Positions 1 through 6,595 of a stretch of DNA of 8,035 nt are shown piece by piece (positions within the stretch are counted from its first letter, which is position 1; every line of letters starts with the position of its first letter). The stretch spans positions 1-8,035 of the forward strand of contig WAOY01000084.1 in the NCBI GenBank assembly GCA_015520985.1, given 5' to 3'. The position numbers were made by a program, and so were the translations under genes. This DNA is from DHVE2 group archaeon. GTDB taxonomy: Archaea; Thermoplasmatota; Thermoplasmata; Thermoplasmatales; Aciduliprofundaceae. A model generated the notes under the pieces. The model had not been told where the DNA came from. It ran no database searches and was given only the letters and a program-made list of their open reading frames with translations.

Positions 1-2880
1 GTGGAGAGGAGCGCCGCGGAGAGGGGAATCGAGTTGAGGGATGAGATTTTCAACCAGATCCTGCTTGCCCTGAGAGGTAAGGCGGGGATGGAAGGATACA
101 AAGAGACGCTGAACGTGATGAAGGAGGGGTTCGTGAACGTGGACATAAGGGGCAGGGGCGTAACGGCGGTGAAGATAATCGATTACGAGAATCCCGCGAA
201 AAACCGCCTGGTGGTGAGCAACCAGGTGACGTTCACCACGGCGGACGGGAGGGAAAAACGGCTGGACGTGGTGCTCTTCGTGAACGGGATCCCCGTAGCG
301 GTGATAGAGTGCAAGAACCCGGTGGGTAATCAGACGTGGTACGACGCGTACCTGCAGCTAATGGATTACGAATCCTCCCTGCCTGAACTCTTTCGATTCG
401 TGCAGGTGAACGTGGCCATCGGCTCCAAGGCGAGGGCTTACGCCACGATGCCCTGGAGCGGGGAAGAGAGAAAACTGATAAAGTGGGGAATCGGGGAGTT
501 CGACGAGATGGAAGGCATGGTGAAACTCCTGAGCCCGGCTACGCTCCTCGATATCATCCGAAATTTTGTGTTCATCCACGAGCACAAGGGGCGGATCACC
601 AAGATCATGCCCAGGTTCATGCAGTATAGAGCGGTAAAGAAAATAGAAGAGGCGGCCCTTCGTGAGAGGAGAGGAGGCGTGGTCTGGCACTGGCAGGGGA
701 GCGGAAAGACCTTCACCATGATCTTCGCCGCCTACCGGCTCTACATGGACCCCCGCATGGAGAAGCCCACGGTGTTCTTCGTCATGGATCGCCTGGAACT
801 GGAGGAGCAGTTCCACGAGTTTCTGAGCGGCTTTGACTTCGGGGGCAAAATCACCGTGGATAGAGTGGAGAGCATAAAGGACCTGGAGAGAATATTGAAA
901 TTCGACTCCGGGCGCGGGAAGCGGGGCTTCTTCGTGCTCCTCATACACAAGTTCAGGGAGAAGGGGGGAATTGACCTGGAGGAGATAGAGAAGATGGAAG
1001 TGGTAAACCGGGAGAACATCCTGGTTTTCGTGGACGAGGCACACAGGACACAGTACGGCATACTGGCGGCGCGGATGAAAAGGGCACTCAAAAACGCAAA
1101 GTTCTTCGCATTCACCGGCACCCCTCTTCTGAAGAGCGATAAGAACACATTCAGGGAATTCGGGGACATACTGGACAGGTACTTCATCGGGGAAAGCGTT
1201 AAAGACGGATACACTGTGCCCATCGTATACACTTTCGCCAAGGAGCGGGGCATTCACCTGGACAGGGAGGAACTGAGGAGGGCAGTCGCGGAATTGATTC
1301 GCGAGGAGGACGAGGAGAAGGTAGAGAAGAGGCTCAGGCCAACCAGAGAGTTCATGAAGGGGGAGAGCAGGGTAAGGAAGATTGCGAGGGGTGTTGTGGA
1401 CGATCTACTGAAGGAGAGGAGGTACAAGGGCATGCTGGTGGCCGTTGACCGCGAGGCATGCGTCCTCTACAGGAGGCAGATAATGGAATACCTCAAGAAG
1501 AAATATCCCGAGGTTTACGGGGAATACGGAGAGAGTTTCGCGGAGATCGTGATGACCTACAACCCCGCGCACGAGAAGGTTAAAGCGATAGAGGACTACC
1601 GCAGAGAGATGGAATCACGATACGGGATGAAATGGGACGAGGTGAACAGGAAAATAGAGGTGGATTTCAAGGACGAGAACTCCGCTCCGAGATTGCTCAT
1701 AGTAACGGATATGCTCCTGACGGGCTACGACGTGCCAGTCCTGGAGGTCATGTACCTGGATAAGATAATGAACGGGCACAACCTGCTGCAGGCGATCGCC
1801 CGAACCAACAGGCCCTACGGGGAGAAGGGGTTCGGCGTCGTCGTTGACTATGTAGGCATATTCAACATATTCAAGGAGACTCTAAGGAAGTATTACAGTG
1901 TGGATGAATGGGATGTGGAGAACGCGGCCCTCTCGGTGGAAATCCTCAGGGATATGCTCAAGAAAAAGATGGATGAGTTCTGCAGGAACTACCGGAGGGT
2001 GTGTGACGAAGCCCCACAAATAGCCCGTGCGGAAAGGAACGCGCTCTATGGCGCACTGTACAGCATATATCAGGAGGGGAGAGAGCAGGATTTCGAGAAG
2101 AGGTACAGGGAGATAAACAGGATCTGGAACGCCCTCGGCGGTGATCCCGTGAAAGCTGATGATAAGATTCTCACTCTATACAGGGCAATATCTTCGCTCT
2201 ACATCCTCCACAGGCGAGAAAGGGGAGAGCCGGTGCCAAAGGACGTGCTCGATGCCGTGCGGGAAATCGGGGAGAAGATAAGAAGTCTGAGCAGAGTTTC
2301 CGGAGTGAGGAGAAGGGGAGAGATAATAATAGACGAATCTTTCCTCCGCAGCGTAGAGGAGAAGGCGAATGAAGTTGAAAGCGTGGTTGATATGACTGCC
2401 ATTCTCAGCATGTTCATAACTACCGTGAGGAGCGATGCCGTCAGGGAGAGTATATTCGGAGACATCGCGGAATACGTGGAGAAAGCGATCGAGAGATGGA
2501 AGGAGAGGAAATCAAGCTTAGAGGAGATATACCGCGAGGAGAAGAGGGCTATAGAGAGGATAATCGAGGAGCAGAGGAGAATAAAGCGCTTGAAAATCTC
2601 GCCGGCGGAGTACGCGATGATCCGTATCCTCTCCAGGGAACTGGAAAACGAGAAAAAATCCGCGGAGGTTGTGCACAATACCATCGAAGAGTTAAGGGAG
2701 GAAGGCCTGCTCTTCCGGGGATGGCACAGAAAGAGAGATGTGATGAAGAAGATACGGGAGAGGTTCAGGAAAGAGATACTCAAGGTGATGGTCTCCCTCG
2801 GAAGATACGATTCCCGGACCCTTGACAGACTGGTGGACGACATGATTAAACTCCTGCCATACATGGAGGTTGGGAGATGA
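1..2880 (+). CDS. hsdR: Type I restriction enzyme R subunit (HsdR), 5'-truncated
   Basis: This is the ATP-dependent DNA translocase and endonuclease subunit of a type I restriction-modification complex, which acts with HsdM and HsdS on unmethylated DNA. Visible in order, numbered from base 1, are: the PD-(D/E)xK nuclease core (D89 in RLDVV and E103/K105 in IECKNP); helicase motif I at 229-237 (WHWQGSGKT); motif II at 345-348 (DEAH); motif III at 371-375 (FTGTP); motif V around 569-579 (TDMLLTGYDVP); and motif VI at 597-605 (QAIARTNRP). A long charged helical C-terminal region follows. All key motifs are intact and there is no frameshift. In related proteins roughly 80-100 residues precede the part that begins here, and the frame is open from base 1. 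The GTG at base 1 is therefore probably an internal valine and the true start lies outside the window. hsdM and hsdS are expected upstream. The next gene overlaps the stop codon. The family call is very secure. Confidence 0.96.
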   Translation: MERSAAERGIELRDEIFNQILLALRGKAGMEGYKETLNVMKEGFVNVDIRGRGVTAVKIIDYENPAKNRLVVSNQVTFTTADGREKRLDVVLFVNGIPVAVIECKNPVGNQTWYDAYLQLMDYESSLPELFRFVQVNVAIGSKARAYATMPWSGEERKLIKWGIGEFDEMEGMVKLLSPATLLDIIRNFVFIHEHKGRITKIMPRFMQYRAVKKIEEAALRERRGGVVWHWQGSGKTFTMIFAAYRLYMDPRMEKPTVFFVMDRLELEEQFHEFLSGFDFGGKITVDRVESIKDLERILKFDSGRGKRGFFVLLIHKFREKGGIDLEEIEKMEVVNRENILVFVDEAHRTQYGILAARMKRALKNAKFFAFTGTPLLKSDKNTFREFGDILDRYFIGESVKDGYTVPIVYTFAKERGIHLDREELRRAVAELIREEDEEKVEKRLRPTREFMKGESRVRKIARGVVDDLLKERRYKGMLVAVDREACVLYRRQIMEYLKKKYPEVYGEYGESFAEIVMTYNPAHEKVKAIEDYRREMESRYGMKWDEVNRKIEVDFKDENSAPRLLIVTDMLLTGYDVPVLEVMYLDKIMNGHNLLQAIARTNRPYGEKGFGVVVDYVGIFNIFKETLRKYYSVDEWDVENAALSVEILRDMLKKKMDEFCRNYRRVCDEAPQIARAERNALYGALYSIYQEGREQDFEKRYREINRIWNALGGDPVKADDKILTLYRAISSLYILHRRERGEPVPKDVLDAVREIGEKIRSLSRVSGVRRRGEIIIDESFLRSVEEKANEVESVVDMTAILSMFITTVRSDAVRESIFGDIAEYVEKAIERWKERKSSLEEIYREEKRAIERIIEEQRRIKRLKISPAEYAMIRILSRELENEKKSAEVVHNTIEELREEGLLFRGWHRKRDVMKKIRERFRKEILKVMVSLGRYDSRTLDRLVDDMIKLLPYMEVGR
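2865..2870 (+). promoter_or_regulatory. Shine-Dalgarno site for the metallopeptidase gene, inside hsdR
   Basis: GGAGGT lies six bases before the ATG at 2877 and within the last codons of hsdR. It fixes the start of the downstream gene and indicates translational coupling across the ATGA overlap. Confidence 0.7.
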
Positions 2881-3515
2881 AGGTAATCCGCCGCCCCGTT
2901 AAACGCGTGAGGATAGAGCTAAGGGATGGCGAAATCGTGGTTATTGCCCCGAGGGGCGTTAGGGTGGAGGAGGTAGTGGAGAGGAAGCGGGAGTGGATAG
3001 AGAGGAACCTCAGGAAGATAGAGGAAATCAGGGAGAGAGCCCGCAGAGATGTGGATGCGAGGGGCGTGAGGATCCTGGATAAGTACTACACGGTTCGCAA
3101 TTCCTGCAGGAACGTGGGCGTCCGCGGCAACGCGGTGTACGTTTGCAGGAGCAGGGCCGATTCCCTCAGGAGAATGCTGAGGGAGATGCTCCGCGAGGAT
3201 CTGCGGGAGAGGGTGGAAAGGTACTCCAAGGCCCTGGGCGTGAGGCCAAACAGGATATTCATAAAAGAGCACAAAACCAAGTGGGGGAGCTGCTCCGCGG
3301 CGAAAAATCTCAATTTCAACCTGCGGCTCGTGTTCCTCCCGGAGGAGTTCAGGGATTATATCGTGGCCCACGAGGTGGCGCATCTCCTGCACATGAACCA
3401 CGGCAGGGAGTTCAAGAAGGCCTTGGGAAGCCTTGGGGTCAGAATCCCATCCAGGGATGAGATGCTTTTCAACTGGTACTACGCGGAGACATGCAAAGAG
3501 ATGCTGAGGTTATGA
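2877..3515 (+). CDS. YgjP/DUF45 (WLM-type) zinc metallopeptidase linked to type I RM
   Basis: This is a 212-residue protein of the YgjP-like/DUF45 family, often annotated as M48 or SprT-like metallopeptidase. The family signature is complete. KTKWGSCS is at 133-140, followed by NFNLRL. The zinc site is HEVAH (H165, E166, H169), followed by NHGREF (H175, F179). E166 would be the catalytic base, and H165, H169 and H175 the zinc ligands. The N-terminal third is a basic segment rich in Arg and Glu, and there is no signal peptide or membrane segment, so the protein should be cytoplasmic. The start overlaps the hsdR stop as ATGA, with a strong ribosome-binding site just before it, so the two genes form one operon. 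Such genes are repeatedly seen beside hsdR in type I loci, but their substrate there is not established. A role in processing or turnover of restriction subunits is only an inference. The gene ends in a 6-base overlap with the convergent deaminase gene. Confidence 0.9.
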   Translation: MKVIRRPVKRVRIELRDGEIVVIAPRGVRVEEVVERKREWIERNLRKIEEIRERARRDVDARGVRILDKYYTVRNSCRNVGVRGNAVYVCRSRADSLRRMLREMLREDLRERVERYSKALGVRPNRIFIKEHKTKWGSCSAAKNLNFNLRLVFLPEEFRDYIVAHEVAHLLHMNHGREFKKALGSLGVRIPSRDEMLFNWYYAETCKEMLRL

Positions 3516-4529
3516 ATCCGGCGCGGATCCGCAGATTTCATCGATCTTCCCGAGCAACTCCCTCTTCCTATCGCCCGGGATGAAACTCGCGAGGATTGAG
3601 TTGGAGGCCAGGGTGCAGATATCCTCAGGTCCGAGGTTGAGGGCCCTCTGCACCGCGAGGAAATTCTCGTTGAGGTAGCCCCCGAAGTAGGCTGGGTCGT
3701 CGGAGTTCACAGTGGCAATGATACCCCTGTCCAGGAACTCCCGCAGGGGATAGTCCCTCAGATCATTGACCACCTTCAGCTTGAGGTTGGAGAGGGGGCA
3801 CATAGTGAGGGGTATCCTCCGCTCAGCCAGGAAATGCATGAGGGAATCGTCCTCTACCGATCGAACACCGTGGTCTATGCGGTGCACATCCAGCACCTCT
3901 ATGGCCTCCCAGACGTATTCAGGAGGCCCTTCCTCGCCCGCGTGGGCGACGCGCATGAGGCCGAGGTCCTTCGCCATCGAGAACGCGCGGGAGAACTTGG
4001 AAGGGGGGTTACCGACCTCGGCGGAATCGAGCCCCACGCCAACGATATCGTTGAGAAACGCAGTGGCTTCGTCCAGGACTTTAAGGGCATCTTCCTCGGG
4101 GAGATCGCGGAGGAAGGAGAGTATGAGGTTGGAGGATATCCCATATTCACCGCGTGCATCTCTCATGGCTTCCAGAAGCGCCTCCGTGAACACCTCAAAC
4201 TTCACGCCCCTGCGCATGTGCGCCTGGGGATCGTAAAATATCTCGGCGTGCACTATGTTGTTCTCCCTGGCCCTGCGGAAGTAGTGCATCGTGAGTTCGT
4301 AGAAATCATCGCGGGTACGCAGGGTATCGGTGGCACGATAATACACGTTGAGAAAATCCTGCAGGTTCTTGAAATCATAGGCTCTCCTGAGTTCTTCGGG
4401 ACCCACATTCAACGGGATACCGTTCCTACGGGCGAATTTGATGGCGAGTTCTGGCTCAAGGGTGCCCTCGATGTGGAGGTGCAGCTCAGCCTTGGGGAGC
4501 GATTGCACAAGGGTGTCGATTTGGGACAT
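3510..4529 (-). CDS. Adenine deaminase, Aah1-like (adenosine deaminase superfamily)
   Basis: This is a metal-dependent TIM-barrel deaminase of 339 residues. The active site is complete, numbered from the ATG at 4529: the HxH metal ligands H17 and H19 (AELHLHIEG), H196 and catalytic E199 (HAGEEGPPEY), H220 (RIDHG), and metal ligand D277 with D278 (NSDDPAYFGGY). The SDDPAYFGGY stretch, the VGLDSAEVGNPPSKF stretch and the MCPLSNLKL motif match the adenine deaminases of the yeast Aah1 type and their bacterial homologues better than true adenosine deaminases. The favoured reaction is therefore adenine to hypoxanthine plus ammonia, for purine salvage in the cytoplasm. Adenosine deaminase remains the alternative. 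An in-frame TTG at 4541 would add four residues. I prefer the ATG because a TATA-like element lies about 26 bases before it and no ribosome-binding site is seen, which fits a leaderless mRNA. Confidence 0.9.
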   Translation of the reverse strand: MSQIDTLVQSLPKAELHLHIEGTLEPELAIKFARRNGIPLNVGPEELRRAYDFKNLQDFLNVYYRATDTLRTRDDFYELTMHYFRRARENNIVHAEIFYDPQAHMRRGVKFEVFTEALLEAMRDARGEYGISSNLILSFLRDLPEEDALKVLDEATAFLNDIVGVGLDSAEVGNPPSKFSRAFSMAKDLGLMRVAHAGEEGPPEYVWEAIEVLDVHRIDHGVRSVEDDSLMHFLAERRIPLTMCPLSNLKLKVVNDLRDYPLREFLDRGIIATVNSDDPAYFGGYLNENFLAVQRALNLGPEDICTLASNSILASFIPGDRKRELLGKIDEICGSAPDS

Positions 4530-4551
4530 GGAAGCACGCAATGAGACGACG

Positions 4552-4559
4552 AATAAAAA
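4552..4559 (-). promoter_or_regulatory. TATA-box-like element for the deaminase gene
   Basis: On the minus strand the sequence reads TTTTTATT. Its centre is about 26-27 bases before the A of the ATG at 4529, the usual archaeal distance from TATA box to transcription start. Transcription would then begin at or beside the start codon, giving a leaderless message. No Shine-Dalgarno match precedes that ATG, which agrees. Confidence 0.55.
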
Positions 4560-4598
4560 TGTTTTGATTATCCACGCGAGATGAATTTCGTGAACAGG

Positions 4599-4605
4599 TT
4601 TTTAA
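4599..4605 (+). promoter_or_regulatory. TATA-box-like element for the fumarase operon
   Basis: TTTTTAA, flanked symmetrically as GGTTTTTAACC at 4597-4607, lies about 26-28 bases before positions 4628-4630. Transcription would start at or just before the GAGGTGA ribosome-binding site. It forms a divergent pair with the deaminase TATA element, whose core is about 40 bases away. Confidence 0.5.
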
Positions 4606-4626
4606 CCCTGCAACGCATGCCCATAC

Positions 4627-4633
4627 GAGGTGA
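4627..4633 (+). promoter_or_regulatory. Shine-Dalgarno site deciding the fumarase alpha start
   Basis: GAGGTGA is followed by a five-base spacer and then ATG at 4639. The in-frame GTG at 4630 lies inside this site, so the ATG is the better start. A leaderless start on the GTG cannot be fully excluded, because the TATA element is about 28 bases before it. Confidence 0.6.
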
Positions 4634-4638
4634 AAGGC

Positions 4639-5490
4639 ATGATCGACGAAATTGTTGAGGCCATAAGGCGCGCGGAGACACAGTTGTCAGAGGACACCGT
4701 TGAAGCGCTGAAGAAAGCGTATGAGAAGGAGACAAACGAGATGGCGAAGACGCAGCTGAAGGCGATAATAGAGAACTTCACCATCGCGAGGAAGGAATCC
4801 CTGCCAATATGCCAGGACACGGGGCTGCAGACGTTCTTCATAGACATGGGCTACGACTTCCCCTATCGCGCCGAACTGAAAAACGCCATCGTGGAAGCCG
4901 TCCGCAGAGCGACGAAGGAAGTCCCGCTGAGGCCGAACGCGGTGCATCCATTCCTGCACAAGAACTCCGGGGATAACACGGGGAGATTTGTCCCATACAT
5001 CCACTGGGAACTCCGCGAAGGCGACGACGCCATTATCCATGTGATACCCAAGGGGGGAGGAAGCGAGAACATGAGCGGCCTTTATATGCTCCCGCCGGGC
5101 GTGGGCATAAAGGGGATAAAGAAGACGGTGATAGAGCACATATTCAAGTCCGGCGGAAAACCGTGCCCGCCCACCATCATAGGCGTGGGAATAGGAGGAG
5201 GAGCAGATCTCGCGTTGACCCTTGCGAAGAAGGCCGCTATCTTGAGACCTATCGGCTCCAGGCACGAGGAGGAATTCGTTGCAAAATTGGAGGATGAACT
5301 CTACGAGATGGCAAACAAGCTGGGCATAGGGCCAATGGGACTCGGAGGAGATACCACGGTGCTGGATGTGCACGTTGAGTATGCGCACAGGCACCCGGCG
5401 ACTCTTCCCCTTGGAATAGTGACGCAGTGCTGGGCTAACCGCAAGAGGAAAGTTCACATCGATGCCAATGGCAGGGTGGAGGTGATCTGA
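4639..5490 (+). CDS. Class I fumarate hydratase, alpha (N-terminal) subunit
   Basis: This 283-residue protein matches the N-terminal domain of the oxygen-sensitive [4Fe-4S] class I fumarases, which in many archaea and anaerobic bacteria are split into two genes. With the beta subunit it converts fumarate and L-malate reversibly. Three conserved cysteines that can hold the cluster are visible, numbered from the ATG at 4639: C58 in PICQDTG, C176 in GKPCPP and C264 in TQCWANR. Other family stretches are the NTGRF segment, the glycine-rich PKGGGSENMSG, the GVGIGGGADL segment and GPMGLGGDTT. The length is as expected for a free alpha subunit. The beta gene follows directly with no gap. L(+)-tartrate dehydratase is a related alternative, but the order and motifs fit fumarase best. 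Besides the citric acid cycle or a reductive branch of it, the enzyme could reuse fumarate released in purine and arginine synthesis. Confidence 0.93.
   Translation: MIDEIVEAIRRAETQLSEDTVEALKKAYEKETNEMAKTQLKAIIENFTIARKESLPICQDTGLQTFFIDMGYDFPYRAELKNAIVEAVRRATKEVPLRPNAVHPFLHKNSGDNTGRFVPYIHWELREGDDAIIHVIPKGGGSENMSGLYMLPPGVGIKGIKKTVIEHIFKSGGKPCPPTIIGVGIGGGADLALTLAKKAAILRPIGSRHEEEFVAKLEDELYEMANKLGIGPMGLGGDTTVLDVHVEYAHRHPATLPLGIVTQCWANRKRKVHIDANGRVEVI
5478..5486 (+). promoter_or_regulatory. Full-length Shine-Dalgarno site for fumarase beta
   Basis: GGAGGTGAT is a nine-base match to the 16S rRNA 3' end and lies four bases before the ATG at 5491. It sits inside the last codons of the alpha subunit. 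It is the longest ribosome-binding match noticed in the window and suggests strong, coupled translation of the partner subunit. Confidence 0.75.
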
Positions 5491-6075
5491 ATGGAGTACC
5501 ACGAGAAGACTCCAATAATGGATGCGAGGAAGTACAGGGTAGGCGACGTAATATACATAACTGGCGAAGTGGTTCTCGCAAGGGACGAGGCGCACAAGAA
5601 GCTCCTGGAGGAGGGTGCGCCGCTGGATTTAAAGGGTGCTGTTATATATCACTGCGGTCCCGTGGTCACGAAGGTCAACGGCGAGTGGAAAGTCATCGCG
5701 GCTGGACCAACAACGAGCATAAGGATGGAGATCTTCGAGGACAAGTTCATAGAGAAGTTCCACCCCGCGATCATAGTGGGGAAAGGAGGAATGGGCGAAA
5801 AGACCCTCAAGGCACTGAAGGAGCACGGCGCAGTCTATGCGGCTTACACCGGTGGCTGCGGAGCCCTCGCCGCCGAGAGGATAAAGAGCGTAAAGGAAGT
5901 GCATTTCCTCGAAGAACTGGGAATTCCCGAGGCAGTCTGGGTGTTCAACGTGGAGGAGTTCGGACCCCTCGTGGTCACTATGGACTCGCACGGGAACAGC
6001 ATATACGACGAGGTGGACAAAAAGGCGAGGAGTAACCTGGATTCCCTGCTCAAAAAGATAGAGGGAGAGAGCTGA
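5491..6075 (+). CDS. Class I fumarate hydratase, beta (C-terminal) subunit
   Basis: This 194-residue protein corresponds to the C-terminal domain of class I fumarases and completes the active site formed with the alpha subunit. Characteristic stretches are GEVVLARDEAHK at 25-36, YHCGPVV at 53-59, AGPTTSIRME at 71-80 (substrate-binding Thr and Arg region), IIVGKGGMG at 94-102 and the YTGGCGALAAERI stretch from 119. The C-terminal section has the VFNVEEFGPL and VTMDSHGNS segments usual for this subunit. The start codon directly follows the alpha stop codon, so the two are surely cotranscribed and probably made in equal amounts. The product is cytoplasmic, with no signal or membrane segment. Nothing is truncated or missing. 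The ferredoxin gene converges on it, leaving only twelve bases between the two stop codons. Confidence 0.93.
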   Translation: MEYHEKTPIMDARKYRVGDVIYITGEVVLARDEAHKKLLEEGAPLDLKGAVIYHCGPVVTKVNGEWKVIAAGPTTSIRMEIFEDKFIEKFHPAIIVGKGGMGEKTLKALKEHGAVYAAYTGGCGALAAERIKSVKEVHFLEELGIPEAVWVFNVEEFGPLVVTMDSHGNSIYDEVDKKARSNLDSLLKKIEGES

Positions 6076-6083
6076 TTCTCTCC
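6064..6083. terminator. Possible bidirectional stem-loop between convergent genes
   Basis: GGAGAGA at 6064-6070 and TCTCTCC at 6077-6083 form a perfect 7-base inverted repeat with a 6-base loop that contains the fumarase beta stop codon. It falls at the junction of the convergent fumarase and ferredoxin genes. On the minus strand it is followed within about seven bases by a run of five T residues; on the plus strand by TTATTT. This fits a two-way transcript end, although archaeal termination usually depends more on T tracts than on hairpins. Confidence 0.35.
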
Positions 6084-6087
6084 GCCC

Positions 6088-6495
6088 TTATTTCTCGCAC
6101 TCTTCTATTTTCTCCATTGCGCCCTCGTGGGTGGCCGTCTGCTCCGCATACTGCTTTGCCGTCTCAATAAGTTGCTCGGCGAACTTCTCCTCCAGCATCT
6201 TCTTGACCTTAACGAATATCTTGTACTTCTTCGCCGCCTCCTGGGCCACGGATGGCGGGGGAAATTCTATCGCGCCCACGGGGCAGAGGTTGGCGCACGT
6301 CTGGCACCCTACGAGGCAGTTGTAGGGCTTGGCCACCACGGGCTTGCGGGAGACGAGGTCGTATGAATAGACACCGCGGCCGCAAATTACGGCGCATAGA
6401 CCGCAGCCGATGCACACTGCGGGATCGATGCGGGGGTACCACTTAATCTCCTTCCGGGGCACGCCGAACCAGTAATCGAATTTCTTGTCGCTCAT
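6088..6495 (-). CDS. Ferredoxin-type protein with two [4Fe-4S] motifs
   Basis: This is a small cytoplasmic electron carrier of 135 residues. The first cluster motif is CIGCGLCAVIC (C28, C31, C34, C38), followed by Gly instead of the usual Pro. The second is CLVGCQTCANLCP (C60, C64, C67, C71), with one extra residue between its first two cysteines; this CxxxCxxCxxxCP spacing recurs in a group of mainly archaeal ferredoxin-like proteins. An N-terminal stretch of about 25 residues rich in Trp, Tyr and basic residues, and a helical Lys/Glu/Ala-rich tail of about 50 residues, extend it well beyond a minimal 2[4Fe-4S] ferredoxin. I chose the ATG at 6495 because GGTGAG lies just before it; an ATG at 6507 and a TTG at 6552 are also in frame. 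Redox partners cannot be named. The gene is divergent from the NifX-like gene and may share its control region. Confidence 0.88.
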   Translation of the reverse strand: MSDKKFDYWFGVPRKEIKWYPRIDPAVCIGCGLCAVICGRGVYSYDLVSRKPVVAKPYNCLVGCQTCANLCPVGAIEFPPPSVAQEAAKKYKIFVKVKKMLEEKFAEQLIETAKQYAEQTATHEGAMEKIEECEK

Positions 6496-6500
6496 TTTTC

Positions 6501-6505
6501 TCACC
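6501..6505 (-). promoter_or_regulatory. Shine-Dalgarno site deciding the ferredoxin start
   Basis: On the minus strand GGTGA lies five bases before the ATG at 6495. The upstream in-frame ATG at 6507 overlaps it. Spacing and sequence match the sites of the fumarase alpha and NifX-like genes. Confidence 0.55.
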
Positions 6506-6526
6506 ATGGGGATAATGGCGGGAAAG

Positions 6527-6548
6527 TATTTCAAATTTTTTTGAAATA
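6527..6548. promoter_or_regulatory. Perfect 22-base inverted repeat in a divergent promoter region (candidate operator)
   Basis: TATTTCAAA at 6527-6535 and TTTGAAATA at 6540-6548 are exact inverse complements separated by TTTT. The repeat lies in the AT-rich centre of the 100-base gap between the divergent ferredoxin and NifX-like genes, about 32 bases from the ferredoxin start and 48 bases from the NifX-like start. It therefore overlaps or adjoins both likely core promoters. The symmetry suggests a dimeric regulator, but no regulator gene is next to it. Part of the symmetry could come from back-to-back AT-rich promoter elements. Confidence 0.45.
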
Positions 6549-6585
6549 ACAAAGTTCATATCTCATAAAACTATGCGGGTTCACA

Positions 6586-6590
6586 GGTGA
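6586..6590 (+). promoter_or_regulatory. Shine-Dalgarno site deciding the NifX-like start
   Basis: GGTGA, then a five-base spacer, then ATG at 6596. An in-frame GTG at 6587 lies within the site and is the less likely start. Confidence 0.6.
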
Positions 6591-6595
6591 AAGAG

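Noticed and set aside
1..3. GTG at the first base as the true hsdR start
   Set aside because: The protein begins in the middle of the usual N-terminal domain and no upstream sequence is available to show a ribosome-binding site, so truncation by the window edge is more likely.
358..1257. Long open frame of 299 codons on the minus strand opposite hsdR
   Set aside because: It lies wholly opposite strongly conserved HsdR helicase motifs, has no recognisable domain, and is a product of the codon composition of hsdR.
3516..3532. GC-rich palindromes (GCGGATCCGC and ATCCG-GCG-CGGAT) near the end of the deaminase gene
   Set aside because: They lie inside coding sequence, have no usable loop or following T tract, and are explained by codon sequence.
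3834..4544. Open frame of 236 codons on the plus strand opposite the deaminase
   Set aside because: The minus-strand deaminase has a complete active site across this span. The plus-strand translation shows no family motif.
4687..5595. Open frame of 302 codons on the minus strand opposite the fumarase genes
   Set aside because: It is the complement of two well-conserved fumarase subunits and has no domain of its own.
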